A stretch of DNA of 64,000 bases from Muricea muricata (taxonomy: Eukaryota > Cnidaria > Anthozoa > Malacalcyonacea > Plexauridae). The stretch spans positions 47,775,559-47,839,558 of the forward strand of contig OY979718.1 in the NCBI GenBank assembly GCA_963855995.1, given 5' to 3'. Shown piece by piece: positions 46,962 to 59,900 of this stretch (the first letter of the stretch is position 1; every line of letters starts with the position of its first letter). The notes below the pieces were generated by a model. It worked only from the letters and a program-made list of their open reading frames with translations, was not told where the DNA came from and made no database searches. The position numbers and the translations under genes were made by a program.

Positions 46962-47269
46962 ATCATCTGCTTACTTAGTCATAAATCTGCATTTTTAGGA
47001 GTAAGTGTCCGAAATTTTAGACGTTCGAAAACGGGCTTTTGTAGTAATAACGCCAGCAATTATATCCTTTGCAGTAGGCGGTACATGTGCTGCTTTTGAA
47101 AGTGCTCAAATTTGATATACGTGCAGTAGCTCACATTTAAGAATTTATGGAAATTTTGTATAACAACTTACAACCTTTTTTGGTCTTTATTTTGCTTGGG
47201 TTCAGAAAATATTACTATATGAGGAACAAAACGTTAAATCGTCGAGTCAATATCGCGATCATGTTTTAA

Positions 47270-47472
47270 AAACAAAAAAAACCTTTAAATTTTTGTACTA
47301 GTGTCTTGTTTTTACCGAATCCAGATGCAGAAACGGTCCATGATAAACATGTACCAAATTATATGACCTTAGGTGTAGTAGAATTGACATAGCTCGGATT
47401 ATTTGAAAACCCAGCAATTGAGTACAAAAATGTTCTCACCTTGAGTTGGCTCTTCGCTCGTTCAAAATCATT
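47270..47472 (+). repeat. Third copy of the arm segment 41738-41925
   Basis: It shares TTTTTGTACTAGTGTCTTG, ACGGTCCATGATAAACATG and GCTCGTTCAAAATCAT with the left arm, in the same orientation, but then diverges (TTTTCTCTTTATATTTTGC) at the point where the DIRS sequence starts in the left arm. This copy may show the sequence without the insertion. Confidence 0.7.
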
Positions 47473-47871
47473 TTTCTCTTTATATTTTGCAAGTTTGACA
47501 CCAGAATTTCTCCAGAATGAAGGTAAGTGTACTTTTTACTTAGCAACGAAAGATCAAACCGCCTGCTTATTTTTAACCATTTAAAACTTCAACTCCAACA
47601 TTGTAGTTTGCTTTTAAAAAACAATTTTTGTCGTGTTTTCCATCTCGCTCTTCGCGCCACTCGGTGCCCCAAACATGGCGGACATGCACCTGTTCGCAGG
47701 TCGTGAGAAAGGCTAATTTACACTTTGGCGTAAATTGGCGATTGGAAACCGCGACAGCCAATTACTGCGGTGCCATTACAAGAATTAACACGTACAACAA
47801 ACAATTGACATAGACATACATGTAAGGAAAAGTAGTATACAAATAATGAATGTTTATGAGTGCAATGGTAT

Positions 47872-47971
47872 AAGAATATTTTCATGAGGTGAAGGATTGA
47901 TTGTTCCATTCATCGAAGCGATAGCCGAGTTGAATGGAACAATCAATCTTTCACCGAACGAAAATATTCTT
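47872..47971. repeat. 100-bp hairpin element
   Basis: Arms 47872-47912 and 47932-47971 are inverted, including AGGATTGATTGTTCCATTC mirrored by GAATGGAACAATCAATCTTT. A smaller hairpin (GAGTGCAATAG...CTATTGCACTC) occurs at about 48149-48177. The 136-codon frame spanning 47897-48307 includes these hairpins and has no recognisable domain, so I do not call it a gene. Confidence 0.6.
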
Positions 47972-48379
47972 ACTATTGAATACCAGACTATCGTTTTTCA
48001 AAACCAATTTATTCGGCATTTGAAACAACACGCATTTGAGTCGTATTTTAGTTTTTGGATTATTTCGCATTCATCTCAAGACCGAAACCAGCCTAAAGTA
48101 GACTACGAAGACCGTACGAAGAGCTTTTTGACGGATGGGAATTGTAAGAGTGCAATAGAGAAAAAACTATTGCACTCCTGGGAATGCAATGGAATTACGC
48201 TTTCCATTAAACTCTTGGAAAATGGAACTTTTTACCATAATCAACCAATTAAACGACCAGAATTTAATGAGGTATTATATAAACATAGACATACTACAAA
48301 CCTTTAGGACAAACATTTAGCAAACACGTAAAAACAACAAGCGGTCAAGAGGCCCCGAGGAGAATTACACTCAACTCAA

Positions 48380-49300
48380 ACTGACTTCCATGTCCTCGCA
48401 TCCTCACTACCTCAGCATCGTAACACACTTTGTTGGGTTGAAAGCAAGTTTGCTGGACGTAGACCACTGTTCCAGGGTGTTTACGTCCTCATGTAGGCGA
48501 TGTAGCTTGTTGGAATCGGTATTAGTTGCGATACGTTTGAATAATTTTGTGTCATCTACGAAGGTTACTATTGTTGACGAAGATATTGCATCTGGTAGGT
48601 CATTGACGTATAGAAGAAAAAGAACTGGTCCGAGGATAAATCCTTTAGGAGCACCTGAATTTACTGGTAAAGTAGAGGATGTTGAACCAAGGGCCGTCAC
48701 TGCTGACGGCGATGGTGGAGGTAAGATTGAAACCAGTTGATTAAGTTTGTTTTGCTGACGGCGATGGTAGAGGTAAGATTAAAACCAGTTGAGTAAGTTT
48801 GTTTTGCTGACGGCGATGGTGGAGGTAAGATTGAAACCAGTTGAGTAAGTTTGTTTTGCTGACGGCGATGGTAGAGGTAAGATTGAAACCAGTTGAGTAA
48901 GCTTGTTTTGCTGACGGCGATGGTGGAGGTAAAGTCACAGTAAAGTATACGAATTCAATTCTCTCCTCGGTCAAGGAATTTTCTAATCTTGTCCAAAACA
49001 CCCACAAGTTGTGAAGTGCTAGATATCTGCCTGGCATCAAACCGTGCTGATAGTCATTGATGATCTCTTGTAGTTGTTCCCAGATGTGATTTAATGCGCA
49101 TCTCTCCAGTACTTTTGAGACGATACAGAGTACAGAAATGGTCTGTAGTTTTGAACATGTTCTTTACTACCACCATTAAAGAGAGGAACACGTTTGCTAA
49201 CTCCTCTTTTCCGGAGAAACTTTTTCTCAGAGCTGTCAAGGAACAAAAATTCAATGAATTTTGAAGATCTTTTGAATATATTGCTGCACATATGCAGTGA
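48380..49300 (-). pseudogene. LINE (non-LTR) reverse transcriptase remnant
   Basis: On the minus strand, from 5' to 3', are VPLFNGGSKEHVQNYRP with a following SSQKYWRDA (RT finger motifs, 49170-49080), NWFQSYLHHRRQQ (48930-48700), and GAPKGFILGPVLFLLYVNDLP with TIVTFVDDTKLFK, where FVDD is the catalytic motif, then LAFNPTKCVTML. The order is that of a jockey/CR1/Rex-type LINE RT. Frame changes between the blocks and a 52-bp tandem amplification in the middle show it is dead. Confidence 0.8.
48702..48935. repeat. 52-bp tandem repeat, about 4.4 copies, within the LINE RT remnant
   Basis: The unit begins GCTGACGGCGATGGTGGAGG and repeats at 48702, 48754, 48806, 48858 and 48910 (exact 52-bp spacing); the last copy is partial. 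Reverse-complement translation gives the LINE motif LLNWFQSYLHHRRQQ, so an RT segment was amplified. Because 52 is not a multiple of three, each copy moves to a new frame. Confidence 0.9.
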
Positions 49301-50209
49301 ACAATTCTTGCAGTCTTATGGTCGATACAGAGAGCGGGAGAACTTAGGGGAGTTTATTTATAGCAAGGATCCACGGACGTCCAGACAATTCTTCCCTCCC
49401 ATATAAAAATAGCATATCAGTTCACAATTATTAAGTGGGATTTTGCATACTTAATTATAAGGTAAGTCTAAGCAGTACTGCATCGGCTGGAGGCTTGTAT
49501 ACTTATAATTCAGTCTTGCTAGACCATAATAATTAAAGCTGGCGATTGACCTTGAGTATCTAACTGTACATTGAGTATCTAACGTAAACGTACTCGTTTT
49601 AAACTCTTTGTACACTCTGCTCTTTGTACAGCAATATCAGGCAGCAAAGGGCCTGCAAGGATCATGCCAGACCTCTAGATAATCCAGTTTGAAACGTTCC
49701 AGCAAAGATGTAGTTTCGATTCGATAACTACCAGACGGCGCACTTAAAGCTTATTCAGAACTAAGGTGGGATGAAATGGATAGATGATTTCATTAATACT
49801 TGTACTGTTTTTTCAAAAGTTCTCTTTGTCGTCTGGTAGGTCGGACGGCTGTAGTAAAGACTGGATAGTGATTGGCAGAAAACCTCTTCATCTGTTAAGT
49901 GGTGCTAAACTAGTAGAAACATGATGGCTGTAGGCATTTGAAGATGGCCAGATGGCAATAAGTAAACAGTTGCTAAAGAAGGAAAGGTCATGATCATTAA
50001 AGAGGAGGCTGGTATTCATGCAGATAAATAATGCACTATCTTATCTAGTTGACCACGGACTGTCTATGGAATGCTAACATCAATTAGGTTGCCGTCGGCC
50101 TACTTCCATAACATGACCATCAAGTCTAACAGATTTTTTATGTCGAAAACAGATGTTTTCAACAAAAGTTACGCTCTGACAACATATAAGTTACGCTCTG
50201 ATCGACAAC
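49301..50209. other. Intergenic stretch, nothing recognised
   Basis: No frame with a recognisable product, no clear inverted or tandem repeat. Confidence 0.4.
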
Positions 50210-50545
50210 ATATATACAGAGGGTTGTCAGAAAAACGGAGTCTCCCATCACAAATGGCTTAGCTGATTTATACTGATCGATTATAAATAAGGAGAATGTT
50301 AACAAAAGTTGTGTTTTTGTACTTGTATAGGTACCCGTGTCTAAGTGCAAGCATTAATTGCAATTCTCACTTAAATATTTGAAAAACAGGTGCATTTAGT
50401 GAGTTTTTAGAGTAAATTCGTAATGGTGACTTTGAAATATAACTTTTGTTAACATTGATTCTCCTTATTCATAATATTAGAAACCATGTAATTTATAAGC
50501 CATTTTTGATGGCGGGGGGGGGCAACCCTCTGTAACACTGTTACT
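50210..50545. mobile_element. About 335-bp palindromic MITE
   Basis: ACAGAGGGTTG on the left mirrors CAACCCTCTGT on the right; ATAAGGAGAATGTTAACAAAAG mirrors CTTTTGTTAACATTGATTCTCCTTAT, and the CATCACAAATGGCTTA block mirrors TAAGCCATTTTTGATG. The homopolymer G run at about 50513 sits in the right arm. Confidence 0.7.
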
Positions 50546-51216
50546 TTCAAACTCATTAGATAAACGCATTAGAACAGTCGATTATCGAATGGCATTGTAA
50601 TATATGAATTTATATGACCTCCTTGGCAGAAATTCCACCGGTTTTAAAAAATAACATTGTTTATGAAAATAATCAATTTGCCTAATAATGTGGAACATAC
50701 TGTATATTGTATAATTAACTATTTTTCATTTTGCTCATTTCAGTTATTTGTTTTGGTGGGTTGTCAATTAAGTCGCGGCACAAAAAATGAACCTGAGTTT
50801 AGCTACGTATGTCACATTACTTAGTGATTGCTTTCGTGTGAGAATTTTTCCCTCCTCACCATGAAATTCCATCTTTGTATACTCAATCACAGGGAATGAT
50901 AATGAATTAAATCACATACTGTCATGGATGACCAGTATGGTATAACTACACAAAGCGAAATATTCTGCGCTACAATAGATTGTGCTTGCACTAGGTGGCT
51001 GTGACACTTGCGTGGTTTGTGGTGATCACCACGTGATAAGCCCACTTTCCTTATTCTATTCCTAGCTCAAGGAATAGAATGATCGTATTACTGCTGCATG
51101 ATCACATCCTTGCGCATATAATGCTCCACCGTATTGGCAATGAGATGGTTGGTGTTGTATCCAGACCATAATATGAATGTGTCAGGGAATGTGAAAAATC
51201 TTTGAACTGATGTCGG

Positions 51217-51224
51217 AATTAAGG
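51217..51224. repeat. 8-bp target-site duplication AATTAAGG (right copy 51653-51660)
   Basis: AATTAAGG is found directly before CAGGGCC at 51225 and directly after GGCCCTG at 51652. Confidence 0.88.
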
Positions 51225-51652
51225 CAGGGCCTTTTTTAACTATATACGTGGGGGGGCCAAGGACCCCCCACTCCCTGCTTTGGCCCCCCACTGATGGATT
51301 TTGCCCCCCCACCAAGTTGTCATGTTGTTACTTTAGCACGTAGCATGAAATAAAAATGTATGTACTGCTCTTGGCAATGGGTGGGGACAGTTAAATTTCC
51401 GCTTAATTTGCTTAATGTTGTCAGCTCCTCGCTGTTAACGATATATTACACAAAAAAAGAGTGCATTGATGAGCGAAAATGTTAACTAATAATAACTGAT
51501 CGTAACATTTTAAAAATATTTTTCATTCAATAATAAATATAGAAACTATGTCAGCATATCCCACAATTTTCTGGTCCCTTCGGTCATAACCAAAAGGTCC
51601 CTTATGTACACCGCCCCCCCCCCCCAAGGGCAATTTCTTAAAAAAGGCCCTG
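51225..51652. mobile_element. 428-bp hAT-type MITE with 8-bp TSD
   Basis: The ends are CAGGGCCTTTTTTAA and its mirrored TTAAAAAAGGCCCTG, a classical hAT CAGGG-type terminus, and the 8-bp TSD AATTAAGG is perfect on both sides. The interior has runs of G and C (CCAAGGACCCCCCACTCC and CCGCCCCCCCCCCCCAAGG) which can also pair. No transposase fragment is present. Confidence 0.88.
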
Positions 51653-52774
51653 AATTAAGGGGCGGCTTCTTTATATTGTATTTCACCAACACGGCTTTAA
51701 TACCCCTCACCCCCGTCACCTGTCTTTGGATAAACGACTGTCACACAATGTAATATCCAGTGCTGTCTGCATGACGTACATGCTGTTCATATTGTTGGCA
51801 AATTACGTCTACCTATAACCCCCGATGTGCTCGTTTATTGTGCGTCTCTTATATTTAACTTCCCAGTGTTAAAGTGTTTTGATATCTCAAAAAAGCTTTA
51901 TGCCTAGGTATTTTGTAAACATCCAAAGTATGTAAAACGTCCGGATTATATTCTATCAAAATCTACATATCCTGTCTGTTTCAGCTGGTTCATGAAAAAA
52001 TAAGTCCATTTTCTTATAGATTGGTAAATGCGAACTCTTTTAATCTTAACAGTCAATTAAGCTGCACTCCATATGTTCCTGAACATTATTCCTGGGTTTT
52101 TTTTCGACGAATAGTATAGCAATTAAAAGAATTGCTCAAAATAAACCCAAGAATTGTCAAAGCTTCAGTTTATTGATTTAAAGCTTTTATTGCGATGGTA
52201 GCATACGAAACGACTAAAACACAAAATTTGACCAAAACATAGCAGCGCCAGCTCTAATGGAAAGCGCAATAATGCACTTTGCTGAAACAATGTGGCCACC
52301 TGTATTATAGGCACTAAATGTTTGATGCAGCTGAGGAGGCTTGTGGTGATGGATGACCTCCCCAAAATACCCAAATGCCTTTGCATGTCTTGACCTGTAA
52401 TTAAAGTGTGATAATCATGACCATGGGAATTCCCTGCATTAAAACTTTTATCTCTTGCTAATCAAGATTACTAAACGTAGGTTGTATTGGAGGGCGATTG
52501 ACAGGACGCAGACAATGTATATATATTATATATAATCGGTGCAAAATACCGCAAAAACTTGCCACTACAGTCTGTTTAATCTTCAGTGTGAGTTTTGGTT
52601 TGTGATCTCAATGTCATATAGATAGATATAATCCTGATAGCTATATGCACGAGATCAACCATTAAAAATACATGTACATATACCACTCACTAGCAAAATG
52701 GTGGTAAAATACTTATTGAATTAAGAAATTCAGGAATGCGTAACATCTTCACCTAATGGCGTCGTTCCCAGCTT

Positions 52775-52847
52775 GTCCTCGTAGCTCAGTGGGTAGAGCA
52801 TTGTTCTAGAAATACGGAGGTCGCAGGATCGGTTTCCAGCCGTGGTC
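52775..52847 (+). ncRNA. tRNA-like sequence, probable tRNA-derived SINE head or tRNA pseudogene
   Basis: TAGCTCAGTGGG matches the internal A box of tRNA genes, and GGATCGGTTTCC about 30 bases on is a decayed B box (GGTTCGANTCC). GTCCTCG at the 5' end pairs only partly with CGTGGTC at the 3' end, and the anticodon arm is not convincing, so a functional tRNA is unlikely. The TGGTCA followed by AAGAACTGACAAG suggests a SINE tail. Confidence 0.4.
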
Positions 52848-53995
52848 AAGAACTGACAAGTGGAATTTATTTTGTGCTGTGGTTTGCTTTACTCGTATAA
52901 AATATCATAAAAACTTAGATTTACGTTTACGCGTATTCAGGGTGTATTTTTAGGGATTTTACTTGATATACATATGCTTAGATTTCTAAAAAGATATGTC
53001 TCATGTGTATAATAAGAAATAACTTTTCGTCACAAATCTCAGTAACTGAACTTGAGACAAACTGTGGACAAACCAAACATTCAACTAAAAAAATCTATTT
53101 TTATTATAAACACAGACTATTAACAGTGATTTCATTTCTTTGTGATGATCAGTTTTAATCTGATGGAATATAAAGTTATTATAAACCATCATCCTTTATT
53201 TACAGAGCACATACTTTAATGTTCATGTCATGGCTAATAGCTCCACTTTAAATCATTGTATAAACATGTCCACACGCTAGCATGAAATAATTTCAAAGTG
53301 TGGAGATTGATGATTCAGAAATTTTATTCAAAGATAGTCCGTTGAATCAATTCAATTTTGGACAATCAGTTACCGACACACACTGTCACGGGGGCCTAGT
53401 ATCAAGAAATATTTGTACCGCATAAAGTAGCAAGTGATCCAAAATTATATATATTCCAATAACTTACTGGGATTGTATTTTCGTGCATGCAAATTTACTG
53501 GAACAAATATTTTACTGGCTTACAAACATCGTAAGGATTGGCAAAATGACAATCTCGTACCCAACGTCTTGACAGATTGGGTTACAGTGGTCTGTGGTTA
53601 TATTATACCAGTGAACACAATATTTTCAATATTGACTTCACTGTATTATACAGGAAGTGCGCATGCGTTGCGGAAATTCGACCTTAGCGGGGATGTACAT
53701 ATTCAATACGGGCGCATACAATTATCAAATCATAAAATCACACCAGTGTTGAGCTCAACAACGTCAGTAGATTTATGTTCGTACTACGATACATTGCTAC
53801 TTGATTGTTACAATTTCTGTTAAGCGAAGAGGCGAAGAATACATTGTATAGCATTTTATTCATTAATATGATTCTCGGCGATCCGCTTTAGCGTTTTTGT
53901 ACTCAGCGGAGAAATCGGCTTTACTGCTTTGGACGCTCAGACTACATCTGACTCCTGTCAGTGTTCACTATAAAAGCATATTTCAGAGGCAGAAT

Positions 53996-56900
53996 ATGGA
54001 TGCTTTAGCTGTAATTGAAGGGCTTGATTGTTCAGTATGTCTAGAGCGTTTAGATGAGACGTGCAAGGTTTTACCCTGTCAACATACGTTTTGTAAGGGC
54101 TGTTTAAAAGCTATCGTAGCTTCCAGGCAAGAATTACGTTGTCCTGAATGCCGCCGTCTTGTGACTAAAAATGTGGACGAGTTACCAGGGAATATCATGC
54201 TTATTCGTCTTTTGGAAGGAATAAAAGACCGCCAGTTAAGGAAAGAGGTAGCGCCGCCGACAAGATCTAAGGTTAGTGTGGCATATTAAAAATGTAATTG
54301 GTCTGTTTTGAATTCTTTTGTATAAAGCCTTTGTGTATTCGTTTTAATATAATGTGATAACCTGCACAATTTTGAAAATTTTCGTCAAAAGTTATCCTGC
54401 TCAACAATACAGTTTGTGTGAGCTATTTATCGCCAAGGTTAATGAACCGCACCGTAACCTGATCAACGACGGTGTGTTGACATCGGTATCCTCGAGAAGC
54501 TTTTAATTTGTTTTGGTATGTTTCAAGAATTCGCAAGAGCAAAACAAAATTCTAATTAGCATGACTATTTTTCTAATTGGAAAACCTTGATTTCATGCCT
54601 GTTTTATGTTTCCATAGGTCAATGTTAACCTTAGATAGCAGCGGAAATTTTTCAGGCTTTCAGGCACCACTATTAGACGAACGGCGACCGAGAATGCCAT
54701 AATTGGAATAGATTAGCTAAATGTAGCGCGCTTGTTGGCTCATAATACCCCACAAAAATAAACTTTGTGACATGCGATTTAGACTTTTGTCATTGTTACA
54801 TGTTGATAAATAAACACATCTGTGATACATGCACAAGAATACAGAGCCTGCAACCCTAATGACATGTCTGTCTTCGCTTTTCTTTATTCTTTGACCCAAT
54901 TATTAATGTAAGTGGTTTATAAAGAATTAATTCACCCAAAATTGGCAGATCAAAGGAGCAGTGTATTATTGTAAAACTGTAAAAAATCTGTTGAACATCT
55001 TTTAAAAAATTGAAAATAAGGTCTTTGTATTAAAAGATTCTCTCTTTATACAGTAATTCACCCACATTCTAGTAGTTATTTATGTTGTTAAGATCGTAAA
55101 AATGTTCTACCTAAAATTTTGAACTTTGTATGTAATAAGTAATAAAAATTATCAAGCAGAAATCTTCGGATCTCTGAATGCATGAAGACTGAAGAGTTTG
55201 GAAATATGTGTAGATTTTAATCTCACAGAGGCCACAGTGCCAATTGTGCCAGACTAGAAAGCTTGCTATAAAGTTTGTGTTGACCAAGAGTTACACAGGT
55301 TGCACATACATGTTTTGTTGTTTTCTGTACAGATCTGCAATTTCCAAACTTTCTGTTCAATGACAAGGGTAAATCAAACAAATTTGATGACACACGTTGT
55401 GGGATAAATTTAAAGGGTTAATGTTTTGGTAATTTTTATTGTAAATTATACACATTCAAAATCTAATCTAGGTCCTCGTACTGTTGTAACTTCTGCTCTA
55501 AAGATTTTAGCAGAATGGGAAATTTTACCTGATGTAGATAAATCTAAACTTAAAACTGTGTTTTACTTACTTTTATTTTGTTTGCGAGCTTTATGATCAG
55601 CAGCCAGATCTTTGGCCTCCATACAGTCAGGGAGATGTATACAGTCATCATATAGCCATAGGCTTCAATTCCATCTAGAATATTCTTTAAGCTGTTATCT
55701 AACTGCAGTGGTGTAGGCAACCTTTTAAAGTATGAATATAAAAAGGCTCAACTGTACAATATTACTAAATTAATGGTTGTAAGTAACATTAAAAGTAACT
55801 TAGGCAAATAGGCAATGGTACAAAATTGTACTATAGAAAATCTAGGAAAATCTACTTGCATTAAATTGTTCACCAGTTTTTGATTATTGTTTGCTATAAT
55901 AATAAGCTTGCCCTTATATTATTGGTCTATTTTCTGAGCACCACACCAAAATTTCTTCAATGACAGACCTAACATGCCCACTGACTAACTATTATGTCTA
56001 ACTAAATTAACTGCTATTATGTTATGTTATAAAGCAAATTATGTTAGAAGATTTTGTAATCTAACAGAAGAAAATGGGCTCCCCTGGGCATATTTGGTAA
56101 CTGAGCCCCTTATTGCCCAGACCATAGTCTGCAGGTCATTTGGCTATTATATTGTTACTAATATTTCCTACTAATGCGTAATGTATCCTAAATTTGTCTT
56201 TAAATTTGCTACACTTTGCTTTACTTTGGGGTATTCTAATTTGCTATATTATGATATCATATATTTGGTGTTATGCATCAATAATTAAGTATCCTATTTG
56301 TAGGTCTGAGTAAAGCTTTGCAATAATAAGTTATTAAATTTTAATGGTGTTATACAGTCGATTCTTGTAGTAGAATCCAAAAATAGTTAATACTGAGCGG
56401 GTGCATGTTTTGTCTGACTGTGTTGTCTGAGGTTGTGTCAGAATAAATGCTACCTCATCTGATTGCTTTAGTCCTAACACGAATTTATCTTGTCAGCACG
56501 AAGTTTTCTTGTAGTTTTGCCATATTTAATTATCTTACGTTCATTTTTACCGACAAAGGTTTCCTTTGGATTTGTGATAATGTTTCTTAGGGGTTTTTTC
56601 ATTCTGGAGTCCAACACGAACAGTTAGCTATTTCAGGGTGTTAGCTGGAAAACCAAAGTTAAGTCCGTTTTTGGTAAATTGGGAAAATGTTGTTTTTATT
56701 TACAGTATTTTCTTTGTAATATGAATAACGATAAAAGTAAACAAAAATATACACAGTCACATTCATCTTATAAAATAGAAACTTCCAACTTCTGATTGGG
56801 AAAGTTCCTTAGTTATCTCAATTGGGAAGAGTCCGTCAAACGGACACGATATATAGCTGGGCTAGCTAACACTCTGTATTTGTATTAAAACACTGATCTG

Positions 56901-59900
56901 GTAAACATAAGATGTTCGTCGTTAAAAATCACAAATGCGTTTTTTCCAGCCCAGGAAAACATATAATATATTTCTCTACTGCGGATCTCGAATCAAACAG
57001 ACAGTCGGACACTACATAGTCGGTTTATTAATTTACACCCAGCAGTATATTCCTTGGACTGCTGTGTGTGATATACGAGACTGATTATTTTACCCTGTGT
57101 TCTGCGTCTGACAGAGTTTAACCGTTGGCGTTGGCCAACTTTTGTAATGTACTCCTGCATGTTGTTGATATTTTCATTAGTGCATACGGAATGTAACAGG
57201 TGTCAATGAGGTCGACTTTTATAAGAACATGCACACTGTATACTTCCTTAATACTTTGGTCTTGGTATCATACATTCATAATTATTTGATTTAAGTTTAT
57301 TGAATTTATCACAAAAAAGTGAATATACAGTATGAACCAAATCAGTCATCCAAACCCTCTATGATACACTGCCTATAGTTAGCTGTTATATTTACAATCC
57401 CGGGATTTCTATGAGGTGATAGTTGGTAAAGATAGAGAATCGCTAAAGCCTTTCCCTTGGCCTTTTTCTTTCCCCATCTTCCCTTTTCGTTTGGGAACAG
57501 ATTAATGATTTTTTGCAGAGAGAGTGAGATATACTATGTTGCATAGCCATGAGAATTCAAAATATCTCCGAGACAACACGTGAAAAACATCGCGCATTCG
57601 CGTACATCTTCAAGTCGCATGCGTCAGTTTTAATGAGTTGGGAGAAGAAAAAATGTTGACCTCAGTCCCGCAATCCTTTCACATGCCGTCTTACGTACTG
57701 TAGTCACAGTGTTTTTTTCCGTTCAGATTGATTAAATAGCGCGTTTTTCTTGGTTTTCTAAACGGTATCTAAATTTTCGCATGTGTAATGCGTTTTATAT
57801 CTTCACACAGAAATATCATTCATTGGCTACAACAAGAGAATAATTTCGAACGATGCCATTTAAGGTTTTCCCGATTGTGCTTAGCAAAGTTTTTGACGTG
57901 CTGATTTCCAAAAACGTATTTTTCTATTCATCAATAGCATATAGATTATAGGAAACAAGAAATACGGAGCTGCTTCTAGCATTTTATGCTAATTAACTAG
58001 CACAACTGCCCAATCGAGAAAAGCATAACTTTAACTACGTGTAATATTGTATAAAGTATTGCACTATTGCATTTCAGACGTACTAAAAGAAGGATGTTCG
58101 TCATTAAATATATAAATTGTTTCGTTTCCTGTCCGACAAAGTAGATTCCAAAGACTGGGCGTCGGTACATAATAACGTTTTTAAGTTGAATAGTAATAAT
58201 TACAGCTCACTTTTTGACACAAATTATACAAATTTTAACAGCTGTTGTAATTGTTTAAAGTTGATTAAAAAGGCAGGGGTCGGGCTTCGGTACGACAACA
58301 AAAAGTTAAGCTCATTGTTAGTAAATAATTGGCAAGATGCTAAGCCCTATTCTATTTCCTGTTCTTTAAGGTAACCCATTGTGTATAAACATTATAAATG
58401 TTTAAAATGACTTGAAATGACAACAAAAGACGTGTTCCATGCAAAGTTCCTGCCATCCCACATGGCTCAGCATGGCTCTATCTATTGCTGTTCTGTGCTG
58501 CAAGGCAATTGCAGCAAAGGCTGCATGCCCTTTGTCTTGTTTGTGAGAATTTGTACTCCTACTGATCAGTCTCAAATGCATGAGTACCCCGGCCCAGTTC
58601 GGTCGGGTGCGTGCATATTTTGATTTCACTTTGAAAGTAGTTGGTTTCAGTCTGTATTTTTATATGTTTGTTAAAAAGGGAAACCATAATATTTGTATAA
58701 TGACTTAACGCATGCTCTCACGATACTTTTATTCATACTCGTATTCAGCGCGTTTGTTTAATTACATGCCGGCATCTGTTGGTAATGGCGATAGCATACA
58801 CTATAATCACGAGAGAACAAGTGTAATAAAATTACATTTATTTACATTTCATCTATTATCATTTATAAATCAATGCTTGTTCGGTATTTCATACGTGGAC
58901 ATTCATTGTCATTTGCCTAGGTTAGCCATTACCTGTACAGTATATGGGAAAGATATTGTGGTTTTTCTGAAATTAATATTAAATCAAACAAATGTCCTTT
59001 AAAAACCGATTTATTTAATTACTGTCACCTTTAGCGCCCAAAAGTCTGAAAGCCTTGCTCTCAAAAATCAGACATGGTGGAAAAGACAAGAGTCGGAGTA
59101 CGGAGTCGGAGTAGTGACTACGGAGTCATGTTTTTAAAGCGATATTTTATCAGACTCCGTCTTTTCCACTTTATGGGACCAAAAGTGGAAAGACGGAGTC
59201 TCGTTGTAGTCGCAAAATCACAGCAATCGCTTCTTAACGAAAGTAACAGAATAGAAATTCGCTCTTTTCTCAGTGCAGACATTGATAGACTTTATCGTAA
59301 ACGATTCGCGCGCGTTTATTTTCAGACTCCGTCTTTTCCACTTTATGGGGCATAATATGCTCCATAAAGTATCGCTTTAAAAACATATCGCTTTAAAAAC
59401 ATATCGCTTTAAAACATGACTCCGTACTCCAACTCCGCACTCCGTCTTTTCCACTATGCCCAAAAATCATTACACTAAGACATTATCTCAAACAAACAAG
59501 TGGTTTCGTGCAGGTATTTGCCAACTGTGCAAAGCACTTTTAATTTAAAACGGCTTCATGAAATGATATATATCCTATTTCAACTTTTTTTCGAACTTTC
59601 TCGTTGTAAGTGAACTGCATTGTGTATGGAAGAGAAAGTGTGATGAGTGAGAAGGAAATGAAACGTTTGTTATAATTATCACGGGCATTGTTGTCATTGA
59701 TGGTCTTTCGTCAACCTCCGCTTGTACTGTACGGACTGCAATAATTTCAGTATGCAGATTTAGCATTTAGACTTGATACGATTTGAGTTTAGTGTGATAT
59801 TGATCTAGCGCTGTGGCAAATGGATTGCACGTGAAGTAGTTTCAGTCAAAATTTCATGAAATAGGGCACGAATTTGTCAGCAATACTCTTGTGCTTGTTT

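Larger units (their letters stand above)
41456..47722. repeat. Large nested palindrome containing a DIRS-like element
   Basis: The outermost inverted pair is about 41460-41590 against 47577-47716 (words such as CCTGCGAACAGGTGCATGTC and GCGAAGAGCGAGATGGAAAA). The next pair is 41602-42088 against 46475-46961, nearly identical over about 487 bp. A third, direct-orientation copy of 41738-41925 sits at about 47270-47472 within the right flank. Part of this structure is the inverted terminal repeat of the DIRS-like element; the rest looks like a host palindrome around it. Confidence 0.75.

Noticed and set aside
47897-48307. 136-codon frame downstream of the DIRS palindrome
   Set aside because: Overlaps two hairpin repeats and has no recognisable domain.
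52775-52847. Functional tRNA gene
   Set aside because: B box and anticodon arm are degraded and the acceptor stem pairs poorly; treated as a SINE head or pseudogene.
53434-53823. 129-codon frame just upstream of SH3RF
   Set aside because: Begins with GTG, no recognisable domain, composition like surrounding AT-rich sequence; not supported as a gene.
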